64,000 nt of DNA, taken from the NCBI RefSeq assembly GCF_012274275.1, contig NZ_JAANZA010000001.1:1-64000 (forward strand), given 5' to 3'. Position numbers and translations under genes: made by a program. Of the stretch, positions 8,897-18,919 are shown piece by piece (position 1 is the first letter of the stretch; each line of letters starts with the position of its first letter). Under the pieces are notes generated by a model. That model saw only the letters and a program-made list of their open reading frames with translations. It was not told the origin of the DNA and made no database searches. This DNA is from Cryobacterium sp. BB307. Lineage in GTDB: Bacteria > Actinomycetota > Actinomycetes > Actinomycetales > Microbacteriaceae.

Positions 8897-10714
8897 CTAC
8901 GCGCCCAGCTGGGTGGCCATGAGCGCCGGATCGGTGACCGGCAGCTGGCAGACGAATTCGCGGCAGAGGTACCCGGTCGCTGCATCCTGAGCCGTCTTCG
9001 CCTCGAACAGCGTGAACCCGTGCTCGGCGAAGCGGAGTCCCTGCTCGCTGGTCAGCACGGTGACTACTCCGCGCGGCATCGGCATCGAGCGCACCAGGTT
9101 GCCGAGCTCAGACGTGTCGTCGGAGACGACAACCACCTGCGCGCCCGGTTCGGCGAGCGCTGCCATCACCGTCAGTGACGTGCCGAACGCTGTCGGCTGG
9201 CGGAGCGCGAGCGACGCGACCTGGCGGACGGCCGCCTCACTCGCGTCGCGGTACCGGCGGTCGGCGGTCAGTTGATACAACAGCAGCGCCGCCCGGGCAA
9301 TCGCGCTGACCCCGGACGGATAGGCGCCCTCGGACGGATCGGCGCTCAGCGTCAGGCCGCGCGCTTCGAGCACCGGGTCGGCGGATGCGCGGAACGAGCC
9401 GTCCTGCAGGCACCGGTCGATCAGCTCCCTCGCCGCGATCGCGTAGTCGGCCTCGCCGGTGGCGAGCGAGAGTTGCAGCAGTCCGCCGGCGAACAGGCCG
9501 TAGTCCTCGAGGGTGGCGACGGCATCCGAGAGCCGCCCGTCGACCGAGGCACGCACGAGCGAGCCGTCGGCGCGGACGTGGTGCCTGCGCAGCCAGTCGG
9601 CCGCAGTGTGCGCGGCATCCACCCAGTCGGGACGATCGAGGTGGAAGCCCGCGAACGCGAGCGCCTCGATGGCCATCCCGTTCCACCCGGTGAGCACCTT
9701 CTCGTCGAGCGCGGGTGCCGGTTGACCCGCGCGCTCCTCGGCGGACAACCGGTAGTAGCCGCCCTCGGTGCGAGTGCCGTCGACCTCGCTCTCGCTGTCT
9801 TGCGCGGAGGCGAACACCCCGTCGGACAATCGCAGAACATCGAGCAGGAAGTCGGCGATGCCGCCGGCGGCGGCTTCGCTGCCTCCCGGCACCTGCGCGT
9901 AGAGGCGCAGCAGCTGGGCGTTGTCATACAGCATCCGCTCGTAGTGCGGGTCGGTCCAGTCCCGTTTCGTCGCGTAGCGGAAGAACCCGCCCTCGACACT
10001 GTCTCGCAACCCGGATGCCGCCATGGTGTCGAGCGTGCGGATCGCCAACTCGCGGCCCGCGGTTGTGCCCTCAACCAGGAAGGTCAACGCGGGCGCCATC
10101 GGGAATTTCGGCGCCGGGCCGAAGCCGCCGAATTCGACATCCTCGGCGTCGGCGAAGCGCTCGGCGAGCGCCTCGAGCTCGGGCGTGGTCGGCAACCCCG
10201 CCACCTCGGGCGACCCGAGAGCTGCGATCGCATCCACGACCGCCTGGGCGCTGTGCTCGACCTGCTCGCGCTCGTTCGCCCACGCCTCGCGCACTGCCTC
10301 GAGCACCTGGCGGAAGGCCGGGCTGCCCTGCACCGGACCCGGCGGCCAGTAGGTGCCGGCGTAGAACGCGTGACCCTGCGGGGTCACGAACACGTTCAGC
10401 GGCCAGCCCAGGTTCGGGGTGAACGCGCTCGCCGCGGCGAGCATCGTGCTGTCGACATCCGGATGCTCCTCGCGGTCGACCTTGATCGCGACGAAGTTGT
10501 CGTTGAGGTAGGCGGCGAGGTCGGGGTCGCTGAAGCTCTCGCGCGCCATCACGTGGCACCAGTGGCAGGTCGCATAGCCGATGGAGATCAGCACGGGCAC
10601 GTCACGCTCGGATGCCTCGGCGAAGGCATCCTCGCCCCACTGTTTCCAGGCGACGGGATTCTCGGCGTGACTGCGCAGGTACGGGCTGATCGCGTTGGCG
10701 AGGCTGTTGGCCAT
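8897..10714 (-). CDS. YyaL/DUF255 thioredoxin-domain protein (SSP411 family)
   Basis: A 605-residue protein with an N-terminal thioredoxin-like DUF255 domain carrying the redox motif [16 protein letters not shown] (CHWC), followed by an alpha/alpha six-barrel region related to N-acylglucosamine 2-epimerases and glycosidases (for example [50 protein letters not shown]). Homologues are widespread but of unknown function. No signal peptide is seen. The ATG at 10714 has TAATTT seven bases upstream, consistent with a leaderless promoter back-to-back with that of pdxH. Confidence 0.92.
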   Translation of the reverse strand: MANSLANAISPYLRSHAENPVAWKQWGEDAFAEASERDVPVLISIGYATCHWCHVMARESFSDPDLAAYLNDNFVAIKVDREEHPDVDSTMLAAASAFTPNLGWPLNVFVTPQGHAFYAGTYWPPGPVQGSPAFRQVLEAVREAWANEREQVEHSAQAVVDAIAALGSPEVAGLPTTPELEALAERFADAEDVEFGGFGPAPKFPMAPALTFLVEGTTAGRELAIRTLDTMAASGLRDSVEGGFFRYATKRDWTDPHYERMLYDNAQLLRLYAQVPGGSEAAAGGIADFLLDVLRLSDGVFASAQDSESEVDGTRTEGGYYRLSAEERAGQPAPALDEKVLTGWNGMAIEALAFAGFHLDRPDWVDAAHTAADWLRRHHVRADGSLVRASVDGRLSDAVATLEDYGLFAGGLLQLSLATGEADYAIAARELIDRCLQDGSFRASADPVLEARGLTLSADPSEGAYPSGVSAIARAALLLYQLTADRRYRDASEAAVRQVASLALRQPTAFGTSLTVMAALAEPGAQVVVVSDDTSELGNLVRSMPMPRGVVTVLTSEQGLRFAEHGFTLFEAKTAQDAATGYLCREFVCQLPVTDPALMATQLGA

Positions 10715-10721
10715 GCGCTCA

Positions 10722-10750
10722 AAATTAGCGGCGACGCGTCGGCCTATGCT
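10722..10750. promoter_or_regulatory. Back-to-back leaderless promoters (YyaL-like gene / pdxH)
   Basis: Two extended -10-like hexamers face outward in the 42-bp gap: TAATTT on the minus strand (10722-10727), seven bases before ATG 10714, and TATGCT on the plus strand (10745-10750), six bases before GTG 10757. Neither gene has a good Shine-Dalgarno sequence, so both transcripts probably begin at or next to the start codon. Confidence 0.55.
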
Positions 10751-10756
10751 GGGAAT

Positions 10757-11389
10757 GTGATCTCACGGCCGACCCTGACGGGCACGATCGAGCTGGCGCT
10801 GCCGGAGTTTGATGCGCCGCCGGCCGATCCCATGCCTCTGCTCGTCGCGTGGGTCGACACCGCCGAGCAGCTGGGCATCGTGGAGCCGTACAACGTCGCG
10901 TTGGCGACGAGCGACGAGGCCGGCCTGCCATCGAATCGGATGGTGCTGGCCAAGTCGTTCGATCTGGACGGGATGACGTTCGCGACCAGCAGCCTCAGCC
11001 GGAAGGGACACGAACTCGCGGTGCGGCCGTATGCCGCCGCCACCATCTTCTGGCAGGAGACGCGGCAGCAACTGCGGTTGTCCGGGCCGATCGAGCAGGT
11101 GCCGGATGCCGAGAGCGACGCGATCTGGGACGACCGGCCCGTCGCATCCCAAGCCTCAGCCACCGTGTCGCAGCAGAGCACGCCGCTCGACGACGAGACC
11201 GCGTTCCGCAGCGCAGCGGCCGAGCTGGCCCTGGCGGGGGCGGCGCTGCCGCGGCCGGCGACCTGGGTCGGCTACCGTCTGGTCCCGGACGAGCTGGAGT
11301 TCTGGCACGGCAGCGTCGACCGCATGCACCGCCGGCTGCGGTACCTGCGCACCGCGGAGGGCTGGACCCACGAGCGTCTGCAGCCCTGA
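10757..11389 (+). CDS. pdxH: Pyridoxine/pyridoxamine 5'-phosphate oxidase
   Basis: An FMN enzyme that oxidises PNP or PMP to pyridoxal 5'-phosphate, the active vitamin B6. I place the start at GTG 10757 (210 residues, the normal PdxH length) because it follows TATGCT by six bases. Seen: [20 protein letters not shown] with the FMN-contacting Arg, the [22 protein letters not shown] strand pair, [12 protein letters not shown], and the PdxH-specific C-terminal dimerisation motif [17 protein letters not shown] ending in WTHERLQP. A long open frame extends upstream in the same phase but overlaps the opposite gene and is spurious. Confidence 0.94.
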   Translation: MISRPTLTGTIELALPEFDAPPADPMPLLVAWVDTAEQLGIVEPYNVALATSDEAGLPSNRMVLAKSFDLDGMTFATSSLSRKGHELAVRPYAAATIFWQETRQQLRLSGPIEQVPDAESDAIWDDRPVASQASATVSQQSTPLDDETAFRSAAAELALAGAALPRPATWVGYRLVPDELEFWHGSVDRMHRRLRYLRTAEGWTHERLQP

Positions 11390-11417
11390 CCGCCGCCCCG
11401 TCACCACCCACAGCGTT

Positions 11418-11473
11418 GAGTCGGGAGTAGTTGCCCAAATGGCCGCGCTCGTTTGGGCAACTACTCCCGACTC
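11418..11473. repeat. Perfect 22-bp inverted repeat, copy 2 of a dispersed palindrome
   Basis: Arms at 11418-11439 and 11452-11473 are exact reverse complements (core GAGTCGGGAGTAGTTGCCCA) around a 12-nt GC-rich loop that differs from the loop of the copy at 992. It lies between the convergent stops of pdxH and the aldo/keto reductase, a position suited to a bidirectional terminator. Confidence 0.9.
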
Positions 11474-11479
11474 GATGGG

Positions 11480-12301
<822 letters not shown>

Positions 12302-12337
12302 TCACTCAGCCTACGGTGAGCGGCGCGGCGTGCTGCC

Positions 12338-13108
12338 TCAGCGGTTGTTGCGCAGCGCGTTCCACGCGAGCTGCCCGGCGCTGTACAGCAGCAGCAGCGC
12401 GAACAGGATGCTGCCCAGCAGCGGCGGGACCACCGCGGCGAGCGCGGCGCCGCCGAACGACGCCGGGATCGCGAGGCCTCCGATCACCAGCGCACCACGG
12501 ACATCGGAATTCCGCCGGCGAAGGTTGGAGATGGTGCCGGTGATCGAGGTGGGGATCATCATCAGCAGGCTGGTGCCCTTGGCGACCAGGTCGCTGGCGC
12601 CGAACAGCAGCATCAGCACCGGAACCACGATGACCCCGCCGCCAACACCGAGCAGCCCTGACAGGATGCCGGTGACCAGTCCGGTGCCTACCAGCGCGGC
12701 GACCAGCAGCGGGTCCAGGTCGAGGTCGGCGCCGCGCTCCGGGACGAAGAAGAACATCCGCACCGCGACGATGAGCAGGAAGGCGATGAACATCCAGCGC
12801 AGGGCCAGCAGGTGGGTGCGATGCAGGAGCCAGGTGCCGATGAGCGAGCCAACGATCGCCCCGGCGCCGAGGCACAGCCCGGCGATCCAGTCGACGGAGC
12901 CCTGCAGCCCGTACGCGATGGTGCCGGCGACGGCGGTCGGCAGGATCGCGGTGAGCGATGTGCCCGCGGCGAGTCGCTGGTCGTAGTGCAGCAGCAGGAT
13001 CAGCAGCGGCACGATGATGATGCCGCCGCCGACGCCGAAAAGTCCGGAGAAGAAGCCGCCGATGACGCCGATGAGGGCGAGGCGCAGCATCCGACCCGAT
13101 CGACTCAC
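12338..13108 (-). CDS. TSUP (TauE/SafE) family membrane transporter
   Basis: A 256-residue inner-membrane protein with about eight hydrophobic segments and the two repeated TSUP motifs GGFFSGLFGVGGGIIIVPLLI (N-terminal half) and GILSGLLGVGGGVIVVPVLM (C-terminal half), the family's internal duplication. TSUP proteins export or import small organosulfur or carboxylate anions; the substrate here is unknown. I accept GTG 13108 as start because TAGGCT lies exactly seven bases upstream; ATG 13090 is the alternative and would shorten the protein by six residues. Confidence 0.92.
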   Translation of the reverse strand: MSRSGRMLRLALIGVIGGFFSGLFGVGGGIIIVPLLILLLHYDQRLAAGTSLTAILPTAVAGTIAYGLQGSVDWIAGLCLGAGAIVGSLIGTWLLHRTHLLALRWMFIAFLLIVAVRMFFFVPERGADLDLDPLLVAALVGTGLVTGILSGLLGVGGGVIVVPVLMLLFGASDLVAKGTSLLMMIPTSITGTISNLRRRNSDVRGALVIGGLAIPASFGGAALAAVVPPLLGSILFALLLLYSAGQLAWNALRNNR

Positions 13109-13154
13109 TCGAACGAGCCTACTGCGCGGCCCGCCATCGCTGAAGCGGCACGGT

Positions 13155-14300
13155 CTAGGGCTGGGCGGGCGTCGTGTCGACGACCTGCAGGTGCCGCTCG
13201 TCGACGCCGTTGTAGGCGCTCAGCGGGCGGATCAGCGCGTTCGACTCCAGCTGCTCCATGATGTGCGCGGTCCAGCCGGTGATGCGGCTGGCGACGAAGA
13301 GCGGCGTGAACTGCTCGGTGTCGAAACCCATCAGGTGGTAGGCGGGACCGGACGGGTAGTCCAGGTTCGGCAGGATGCCTTTGCGCTCGGTCATCGCGCT
13401 CTCCAGCGCGTCGTACAGCTCGAGCAGGTCGGGGCGGTCGAACTCGGCGATGAGCGTGTCGAGCGCGGCCTTCATGGTCGGCACCCGGGAGTCGCCGTGC
13501 TTGTAGACCCGGTGACCGAATCCCATGATCTTGCGCTTCTCGGCGAGCGCGGCATCCAGCCAGTCGGCCGCCCGGTCGGCGCTGCCGATCTCGTCGAAGA
13601 TATGCATGACGGCCTCATTGGCGCCGCCGTGCAACGGGCCCTTCAGCGCGCCGATCGCCCCGGTGACGGCCGAGTACAGGTCGGACAGGGTGCTTGTGAT
13701 GACCCGGCTGGTGAAGGTGGAGGCGTTGAAGGAGTGCTCCGCGTACAGGATCATCGACACGTCGAACGCGTCGACAACCGCGAGCCCGGGGACCTCGCCG
13801 AAGACCATGTGGAGGAAGTTCGCCGAATAGGCCAGGTCATCGCGCGGCTCGACCGGCTCGAGTCCGCGGCGGCGGCGCTGGTCGTAGGCGACAATCGCCG
13901 GCAGCTGGGCGAACAGGTAGGTCGCTCGTCCCTCGTTGAGCCGCCGATCCGTCATCCCACCCGGTTCCGCGAGCGTCGGGTCGGTCGCGCCGATCACGCT
14001 GACCGCGGTGCGCACGACATCCATCGGATGCGCGGTGAGCGGCAATTCGTCGATGATTCGCTTCGTGCGCTCATCGAGGCGTCTCAGCGAGCGCTCGCGC
14101 TTGGAGAACTCGTCGAGCTGCTGCGGCGTCGGCAGTTCACCGTGCCAGAGCAGGTAGGCGACCTCCTCGAAGATGCAGTTCGCCGCGAGTTCCTGCACCG
14201 GGTAGCCGCGGTACAGCAGGGAATTGGTGTCGGGGTTCACCTTCGAGATCGCCGTGTAGTCGGCGACGACTCCGGCGAGTCCCTTCATGATCTCGGTCAC
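13155..14300 (-). CDS. prpC: 2-methylcitrate synthase / citrate synthase II
   Basis: This enzyme condenses propionyl-CoA with oxaloacetate to 2-methylcitrate, the first step of the methylcitrate cycle, and probably accepts acetyl-CoA weakly. I use GTG 14300 because AAGGAG stands about eight bases upstream; a TTG at 14333 would add 11 residues. The 381 residues carry the citrate-synthase active-site motifs GPLHGGANEAV (His), GFGHRVYKHGDSR (His, Arg) and a C-terminal Asp region (LDYPSGPAYHLMGF). The short N-terminus (KGLAGVVADYTAISKV) is that of type II/PrpC enzymes. It is the last gene of the prp operon, consistent with methylcitrate rather than housekeeping citrate synthase. Confidence 0.92.
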   Translation of the reverse strand: MTEIMKGLAGVVADYTAISKVNPDTNSLLYRGYPVQELAANCIFEEVAYLLWHGELPTPQQLDEFSKRERSLRRLDERTKRIIDELPLTAHPMDVVRTAVSVIGATDPTLAEPGGMTDRRLNEGRATYLFAQLPAIVAYDQRRRRGLEPVEPRDDLAYSANFLHMVFGEVPGLAVVDAFDVSMILYAEHSFNASTFTSRVITSTLSDLYSAVTGAIGALKGPLHGGANEAVMHIFDEIGSADRAADWLDAALAEKRKIMGFGHRVYKHGDSRVPTMKAALDTLIAEFDRPDLLELYDALESAMTERKGILPNLDYPSGPAYHLMGFDTEQFTPLFVASRITGWTAHIMEQLESNALIRPLSAYNGVDERHLQVVDTTPAQP

Positions 14301-14364
14301 GCGTGCTCCTTCGTTGGTGCTGGTCTTACTCAATCAGCGCTGGTGGTCTCAATCAACGGTGTTC

Positions 14365-15267
14365 TTAGTCAACACTGAGTGTGAAGTTGTAGACGGATGT
14401 GTCGAACGTGTTGTACGCGGCGTAGTCGAGCAGCTCGTACAGCCGCGCGCGCGTCTGCATGTCGGGCACGACCGGGTTCAGGCTGCCCTCCTCGGCGAGC
14501 ACGTCGAGGCCGCGTTCGGCGGCGCCCATCGCGATGCGCAGGAGGCTCACCGGGTGGATGACGATGTTGATGCCGACCGAGGCGAGTTGCTCGTGGCTGA
14601 ACAGCTCGCTCTTGCCGAATTCGGTCATGTTGGCGAGCACCGGCACATCGACCGCGGCGCGCACGGCGGCGAACTCGTCGAGGTTCGCCATCGCCTCGGG
14701 GAAGATCGCCTCCGCCCCGGCGCCGACCAGCTCCCTGACCCGGTCGATGGTCGCATCGATGCCCTCGACCGCCCGGATGTCGGTGCGCGCCATGATCAGC
14801 AGGTTCGGGTCGCGACGCGCATCGGAGGCAGCCCGGATGCGTTTGATCGCGGTCTGCGAGTCCACCACGGCCTTGCCGTCGAGGTGGCCGCAGCGTTTCG
14901 GGTTGACCTGGTCCTCGATGTGCAGGCCCGCGACCCCGGCGTCCTCGAGGGTCTGCACGGTGCGGGCGACGTTCATCGGTTCGCCGAAGCCGGTGTCGGC
15001 GTCGACGATCGCCGGGAGATCGGTCATCCGGGCGATCTGGCCGGCCCGCGTCGCCACTTCGCTCAGCGTTGTCAGGCCGATGTCGGGCAGGCCGAGGTCG
15101 GCTGCGATGACCGCGCCGGAGATGTAGACGCCCTCGAAGCCCTTGTCCTGGATGAGCCGGGCCGACAGCGGGTTGAACGCGCCGGGGAAGCGCAGCAGTT
15201 CGCCGGTGGCGAGCCGCTCCCGCAACAGCTGGCGCTTGGTGGCGCTCGTGACGGTGGAGTACAGCAT
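14365..15267 (-). CDS. prpB: Methylisocitrate lyase
   Basis: This enzyme cleaves 2-methylisocitrate to pyruvate and succinate, the last step of the methylcitrate cycle. The 300 residues are normal length for the PEP-mutase/ICL superfamily. Seen: the metal-binding Asp motif IVDADTGFGEP, HIEDQVNPKRCGH with the catalytic Cys in KRCGH (the methylisocitrate lyase form of the KKCGH motif), and ARTDIRAVEGID. The start codon overlaps the prpD stop by one base (TGATG), indicating coupled translation. About 60 bp separate it from prpC. Confidence 0.96.
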   Translation of the reverse strand: MLYSTVTSATKRQLLRERLATGELLRFPGAFNPLSARLIQDKGFEGVYISGAVIAADLGLPDIGLTTLSEVATRAGQIARMTDLPAIVDADTGFGEPMNVARTVQTLEDAGVAGLHIEDQVNPKRCGHLDGKAVVDSQTAIKRIRAASDARRDPNLLIMARTDIRAVEGIDATIDRVRELVGAGAEAIFPEAMANLDEFAAVRAAVDVPVLANMTEFGKSELFSHEQLASVGINIVIHPVSLLRIAMGAAERGLDVLAEEGSLNPVVPDMQTRARLYELLDYAAYNTFDTSVYNFTLSVD

Positions 15268-16778
15268 CAGAAGAGGCCCTTCGGGGTGGGGACGGTGTCG
15301 AGCAGGCCGGGCCGCGCGGTCACGGTCAGGCCCGCGAGCTCGGCCGCGGACAGCTCGGGCAGGCGCTGAGCGACGTCGAGGAACCGCTCGATCTCGGCCG
15401 GCTCCAGAACGCCATCGGCGAGGGTGCGGAACTTGGCGACGTACTGCTCACGCGCGAACGGGCGCGCGCCGAGCGGGTGCGCGTCGGCGACGGCGATCTC
15501 GTCGACAATGCGGGTGCCGTCGACCAGTTCGATCTCCACACGACCGCCGAACGCCTTCTCGGCCGGGTCGGTGGAGTGGTAGCGGCGGGTCCACTCCGGG
15601 TCCTCCAGGGTGGTGACCTTGTTCCACAGCGCGACCGTGTCGGGGCGGGCCGCCCTCTCGGGTGCGTAGGAGTCAACGTGGTGCCAGGCGCCATCCTGCA
15701 GCGCGACCGTGAAGATGTACGGGATCGAGTGGTCCAGGGTCTCCCGGCTCGCGGTCGGGTCGTACTTCTGCGGGTCGTTCGCGCCGGACCCGATCACGTA
15801 GTGGGTGTGGTGGCTGGTGTGGATGACGATGCTCTTGACCTGCTCCGCAGTGAGGGCGGGGTGCTCGCGGTGCAGCTTGCGGGCCAAGTCGATGAGCGCC
15901 TGTGCCTGGTACTCGGCCGAGTGCTCCTTGGTGTAGCTGTCGAGGATGGCGCGACGCGCCTCACCGCGCTCGGGCAGCGGCACCTCGTAGTGGGCATCCG
16001 GACCGTCGAGGAGCCAGGCGATGACGCCGTCCTCGCCCTCGTAGATCGGGGTCGGGCTGGTCTGGCCGCGCATCGCCCGGTCGACCGCTTCGACGGCCAT
16101 CTTGCCCGCGAAGGCCGGTGCGTGCGCCTTCCAGGTGGAGATCTCGCCCTTGCGGGACTGCCGGGTCGCGGTGGTGGTGTGCAGCGCCTGGCCGATGGCC
16201 TGGTAGATGGTCTCGGTGTCGAGGCCGAGCAGCGTGCCGATGCCGGCGGCGGCGGACGGGCCGAGGTGGGCGACGTGGTCGATCTTGTGCTTGTGCAGGC
16301 TGATCGCCTTCACCAGGTCGACCTGGATCTCGTAGCCGGTGACGAGGCCTCGGACGAGGTCGGAGCCGCCCCGCCCGGTGTGCTGGGCGACGGCGAGGAT
16401 CGGCGGGATGTTGTCGCCGGGGTGGGAGTAGTCGGCGGCGAGGAAGGTGTCGTGATAGTCGAGCTCGCGCACCGCGACACCGTTGGCCCAGGCCGCCCAC
16501 TCCGGGCTGAGCCGGCGGTCGGATGCGAGCCCGAAGACGGTAGCGCCGGGCTGGTAGGGGTGCGCCTCGGCCTGGCTGCGGGCCGCGACGACGGGCGCGC
16601 GGGTCAGCGATGCGGTCGCGACGGCGGCGTTGTCGATGATGCGGTTGATGACCATGTCGGTCGCCTCGGGCGTCACCTCGACCGGGTCGGTCGCGACTTC
16701 GGCGATCTTCCAGGCGAGCTGGTCCTGACGGGCCAGGTTGTCAGAGCTGGGGTGGACGCGGACGGAGTGGAGCTTCAA
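15267..16778 (-). CDS. prpD: 2-methylcitrate dehydratase (MmgE/PrpD family)
   Basis: This enzyme dehydrates 2-methylcitrate to 2-methyl-cis-aconitate. The 503 residues match PrpD. Characteristic segments include [72 protein letters not shown] and [17 protein letters not shown]. The start is a TTG at 16778 that overlaps the GntR gene stop (TTGA) and has AAAGGA seven bases upstream; I take it as genuine. It is first of the catabolic genes after the regulator. Confidence 0.95.
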   Translation of the reverse strand: MKLHSVRVHPSSDNLARQDQLAWKIAEVATDPVEVTPEATDMVINRIIDNAAVATASLTRAPVVAARSQAEAHPYQPGATVFGLASDRRLSPEWAAWANGVAVRELDYHDTFLAADYSHPGDNIPPILAVAQHTGRGGSDLVRGLVTGYEIQVDLVKAISLHKHKIDHVAHLGPSAAAGIGTLLGLDTETIYQAIGQALHTTTATRQSRKGEISTWKAHAPAFAGKMAVEAVDRAMRGQTSPTPIYEGEDGVIAWLLDGPDAHYEVPLPERGEARRAILDSYTKEHSAEYQAQALIDLARKLHREHPALTAEQVKSIVIHTSHHTHYVIGSGANDPQKYDPTASRETLDHSIPYIFTVALQDGAWHHVDSYAPERAARPDTVALWNKVTTLEDPEWTRRYHSTDPAEKAFGGRVEIELVDGTRIVDEIAVADAHPLGARPFAREQYVAKFRTLADGVLEPAEIERFLDVAQRLPELSAAELAGLTVTARPGLLDTVPTPKGLF

Positions 16779-17455
16779 CTTGCGGTCCTTTCGGTGGGGC
16801 CGGTGGTCATGGCGGTCGGGGCGGTGTGCGCGGCCAACAGGTGCTCGAGCGCGCGGTGCAGGTGGATGTGAGTGGCGTGGGCGGCGAGCTCGGAGTCGCC
16901 GGCTGCGATTGCCCGCACGATGGTGAGGTGCTCGCGCGCGGCCTCGCGAAGACGGTCCTTGTCGTCGCGGGCGAGGCGCCGGATGCGCACCAGATGCGTG
17001 CGCAGGTTGCGAAGCGCGGTGACGAGGTACGGGTTGGCGACGGCGTCATCGATCGCGTCGTCGAGGCGGGCGACGAGGTCGTAGTAGTCGTGGCGCGCCG
17101 GGTCCTCCGACTCGAGCAGGGCGGGCACCGCAACGAACTCACGCTCGAGCGCGTCAAAGACGGCGGGGTCGCCGCGTTCTGCGGCGAGGCGCGCGGCCTG
17201 CTCCTCGAGTGCGCGGCGCACCTCGAACAGTTCCCGGATGTTGTCGGTCGAGACGTCCGTGACGACCAGTCCACGGCCGGCTTGGGTGGCGACGAGCCCA
17301 TCGGCGGTGAGGCGCGCGAGAGCTTCGCGCAGTGGCGTGCGGGAAACGCCGAGCCGAGTGGACTGGTCTACCTCGCCGAGCACGGTGCCCGGAGGCAGTT
17401 GCCAGTCGATGATCTCGCTGCGAAGCGTGCGATAAGCCTTGTCGCTCGCGCGCAT
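16775..17455 (-). CDS. GntR-family (FadR/FCD) transcriptional regulator of the prp operon
   Basis: A 226-residue regulator. The N-terminal winged helix includes [21 protein letters not shown] at about 26-46, the GntR recognition helix. The C-terminal all-helical FCD domain has metal- or ligand-binding His positions in [10 protein letters not shown] and [13 protein letters not shown]. It is the first gene of the unit with prpD, prpB and prpC and overlaps prpD by 4 bp, so it likely controls its own operon in response to a methylcitrate-cycle or propionyl metabolite (inference). Palindromic TGTATACA sites lie directly upstream. ATG 17455 is preceded by AGGTGG. Confidence 0.93.
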   Translation of the reverse strand: MRASDKAYRTLRSEIIDWQLPPGTVLGEVDQSTRLGVSRTPLREALARLTADGLVATQAGRGLVVTDVSTDNIRELFEVRRALEEQAARLAAERGDPAVFDALEREFVAVPALLESEDPARHDYYDLVARLDDAIDDAVANPYLVTALRNLRTHLVRIRRLARDDKDRLREAAREHLTIVRAIAAGDSELAAHATHIHLHRALEHLLAAHTAPTAMTTGPTERTAS

Positions 17456-17466
17456 GTCACCACCTA

Positions 17467-17538
17467 TGTATACAGAACCCGGAACCTACGCCAATCTAGC
17501 CCACTTCATGAGGCCTGCGCCACCACTGTGTATACACA
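17467..17538 (-). promoter_or_regulatory. Palindromic GntR-type operators upstream of the prp operon
   Basis: Two palindromes share the core TGTATACA: an 8-bp site at 17467-17474, only 12 bases upstream of the regulator start, and a perfect 12-bp site TGTGTATACACA at 17527-17538, 60 bp further out. Spacing by about six helical turns fits a looped or doubly occupied FadR-type operator. A TAGGTT hexamer (plus-strand AACCTA) lies between them and may be the -10. The assignment to this regulator is by proximity. Confidence 0.6.
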
Positions 17539-17649
17539 CAACGCGGGTGAAGCGCCCGGATTGGCCGAGACTGCAGAAATGTGCCCTCCGATGGCCAAGA
17601 GTGCAGGTTCGTGCAGTTTCGACGAGGTCATCCCGCGGGTTACTTGCTA

Positions 17650-17680
17650 TTGACAAGCATGCTTGCTTTTTGCAAGCATG
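17650..17680 (+). promoter_or_regulatory. Promoter with repeated CAAGCATG operator before the VOC-HxlR genes
   Basis: A consensus -35 TTGACA (17650-17655) runs into a perfect 12-bp palindrome CAAGCATGCTTG (17654-17665). A second CAAGCATG follows at 17673-17680, 19 bp from the first, where a -10 would fall. The placement of symmetric repeats over -35 and -10 is typical of repression by a dimeric winged-helix protein; the HxlR regulator two genes downstream is the obvious candidate (inference). Confidence 0.6.
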
Positions 17681-17716
17681 GCTCCCATCACAAAACCGAT
17701 CGACAAGGGAGTCATC

Positions 17717-18160
17717 ATGGCAACGAGTGTGTTCGTCAACATCCCGACGAACGATCTGGAACGCGCCAAGGCGTTTTACGAGGGAATCGGCTGGAAGATC
17801 AATCCCCTCTTCACCGATGAGAACGCCACGTGCGTTGTCATCTCCGACACCATCTACCTGATGGTGCTCACGCGCGACTTCTTCGCGACCTTCACCGACA
17901 AGCCGATCGTCGACCCGGCCACAGCCCTGCAGGTCGAGACGGCGTTCAGTGTGGACTCGCGCGAGCAGGTGGACGCGTTCCTGTCCAAGGTCACCGCGGC
18001 CGGCGGCGCCGAGCATCGTGAGGCACAGGACTACGGCTTCATGTACGCGCGCGACTTCGAGGACCCCGACGGCAACCTGTTCAGCGTCCTCTGGATGGAC
18101 CCGGTGGCCGCGGAACAGGGCCCGGAGGCGTACCTGGCGCAGCAGGGGCAGAGTTCCTAG
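17717..18160 (+). CDS. VOC-family (glyoxalase/dioxygenase superfamily) protein
   Basis: A 147-residue single-module VOC protein. It begins MATSVFVNIPTNDLERAKAFYEGIGW and ends its fold with YARDFEDPDGNLFSVLWMDP, the standard beta-alpha-beta-beta-beta motifs of the superfamily, close to lactoylglutathione-lyase-like proteins annotated in stress or antibiotic loci. The enzymatic reaction cannot be predicted. I chose ATG 17717 because AAGGGAG lies just upstream; upstream extension has no homology-like sequence. It is followed after 3 bp by the HxlR regulator, so the two form an operon. Confidence 0.9.
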   Translation: MATSVFVNIPTNDLERAKAFYEGIGWKINPLFTDENATCVVISDTIYLMVLTRDFFATFTDKPIVDPATALQVETAFSVDSREQVDAFLSKVTAAGGAEHREAQDYGFMYARDFEDPDGNLFSVLWMDPVAAEQGPEAYLAQQGQSS

Positions 18161-18163
18161 GCA

Positions 18164-18829
18164 ATGGCGGCGCGCAACTACGGCCAATACTGCGGTGTGG
18201 TCACGGCCGTCGAGCTGGTCGGCGAACGATGGGCACTGCTCATCGTTCGCGACCTGCTCGTCGGTGCGCGCCGGTACAGCGACCTCAAGAACGGGCTGCC
18301 GCGCATCCCGACCAACATTCTGAGCACCAGGCTCAAGGAACTGCAGCAAGCCGGCGTCGTGCGTCGCGTGCCGCTCGCTCACGGCCTGGTCTACGAGCTG
18401 ACCGAGTTCGGTCGGGGGCTGGAGGACGTGATCCTCGCCCTCGGCCGTTGGGGCTTCCAAGCGATGGGCGAGCCGGATCAGGGTGACATCGTCACCCCGG
18501 ATTCGATGACCATCGCATTCCGCACCGCGTTCAGCCCGGATGCGGCGAGCGCGCTGCCGTCGACCGTGTACGACGCGCACATCGCCGACTTCGCGCTGCG
18601 CCTGCACGTCGAAAGCGCGGACCTTCGAGTGCTGCGTCTCGGGACGGCGCCGCGCGGCACCGCGCACCTGGCGTTCGCATCCGGGCCGGCCCTGCGTAAG
18701 CTGATCTCCGGTGAGGTGTCGCCCGCGGACGCGATCGAGCAGGAGGTCGTGCACGTGCTCTCCGGTGACCCGGCCCTTCTCGGCCGCTTCGCCGAGACGT
18801 TCCATCTGGCGGCCCGCCCCGCCGCTTGA
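18164..18829 (+). CDS. HxlR-family transcriptional regulator with C-terminal SCP2-like domain
   Basis: A 221-residue protein. Residues about 8-95 form an HxlR-type winged helix: YCGVVTAVELVGERWALLIV, then RYSDLKNGLPRIPTNILSTR and the wing VVRRVPLAHGLVYELTEFG. The remaining 110 residues resemble the sterol-carrier-like ligand domain often attached to actinobacterial HxlR proteins (DALRLHVE-like strands, GTAHLAFASGPALRKLISG). HxlR proteins commonly sense aldehydes or redox stress and control a neighbouring oxidoreductase; here the neighbour is the VOC protein. It lacks the single N-terminal Cys used by HypR/YodB-type sensors but has Cys10 near the DNA-binding start. Confidence 0.9.
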   Translation: MAARNYGQYCGVVTAVELVGERWALLIVRDLLVGARRYSDLKNGLPRIPTNILSTRLKELQQAGVVRRVPLAHGLVYELTEFGRGLEDVILALGRWGFQAMGEPDQGDIVTPDSMTIAFRTAFSPDAASALPSTVYDAHIADFALRLHVESADLRVLRLGTAPRGTAHLAFASGPALRKLISGEVSPADAIEQEVVHVLSGDPALLGRFAETFHLAARPAA

Positions 18830-18838
18830 CCCTCGCGC

Positions 18839-18894
18839 GGTCGAACTTCCCAGCGCGGGTCGGATTGCCCCGCGCGTGGGTGTTCGACCCGCGC
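18839..18894. terminator. Competing hairpins between convergent genes
   Basis: In the 90-bp gap between the HxlR and TetR stops, GCGCGGGTCG (18853-18862) pairs with CGACCCGCGC (18885-18894), and GGTCGAAC (18839-18846) pairs with GTTCGACC (18882-18889). The two stems share the right-hand bases and cannot form together. There is no T-run. A bidirectional terminator is the simplest reading. Confidence 0.5.
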
Positions 18895-18919
18895 GTGCAC
18901 GCGGTGGCCGCTTCGACAG

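Noticed and set aside
9272-10756. Upstream extension of the pdxH frame
   Set aside because: Antisense to the YyaL-like gene; PdxH length and the -10 box support GTG 10757.
17654-17680. Short tandem repeat or CRISPR-like start at CAAGCATG
   Set aside because: Only two copies, in promoter context; operator is more likely.
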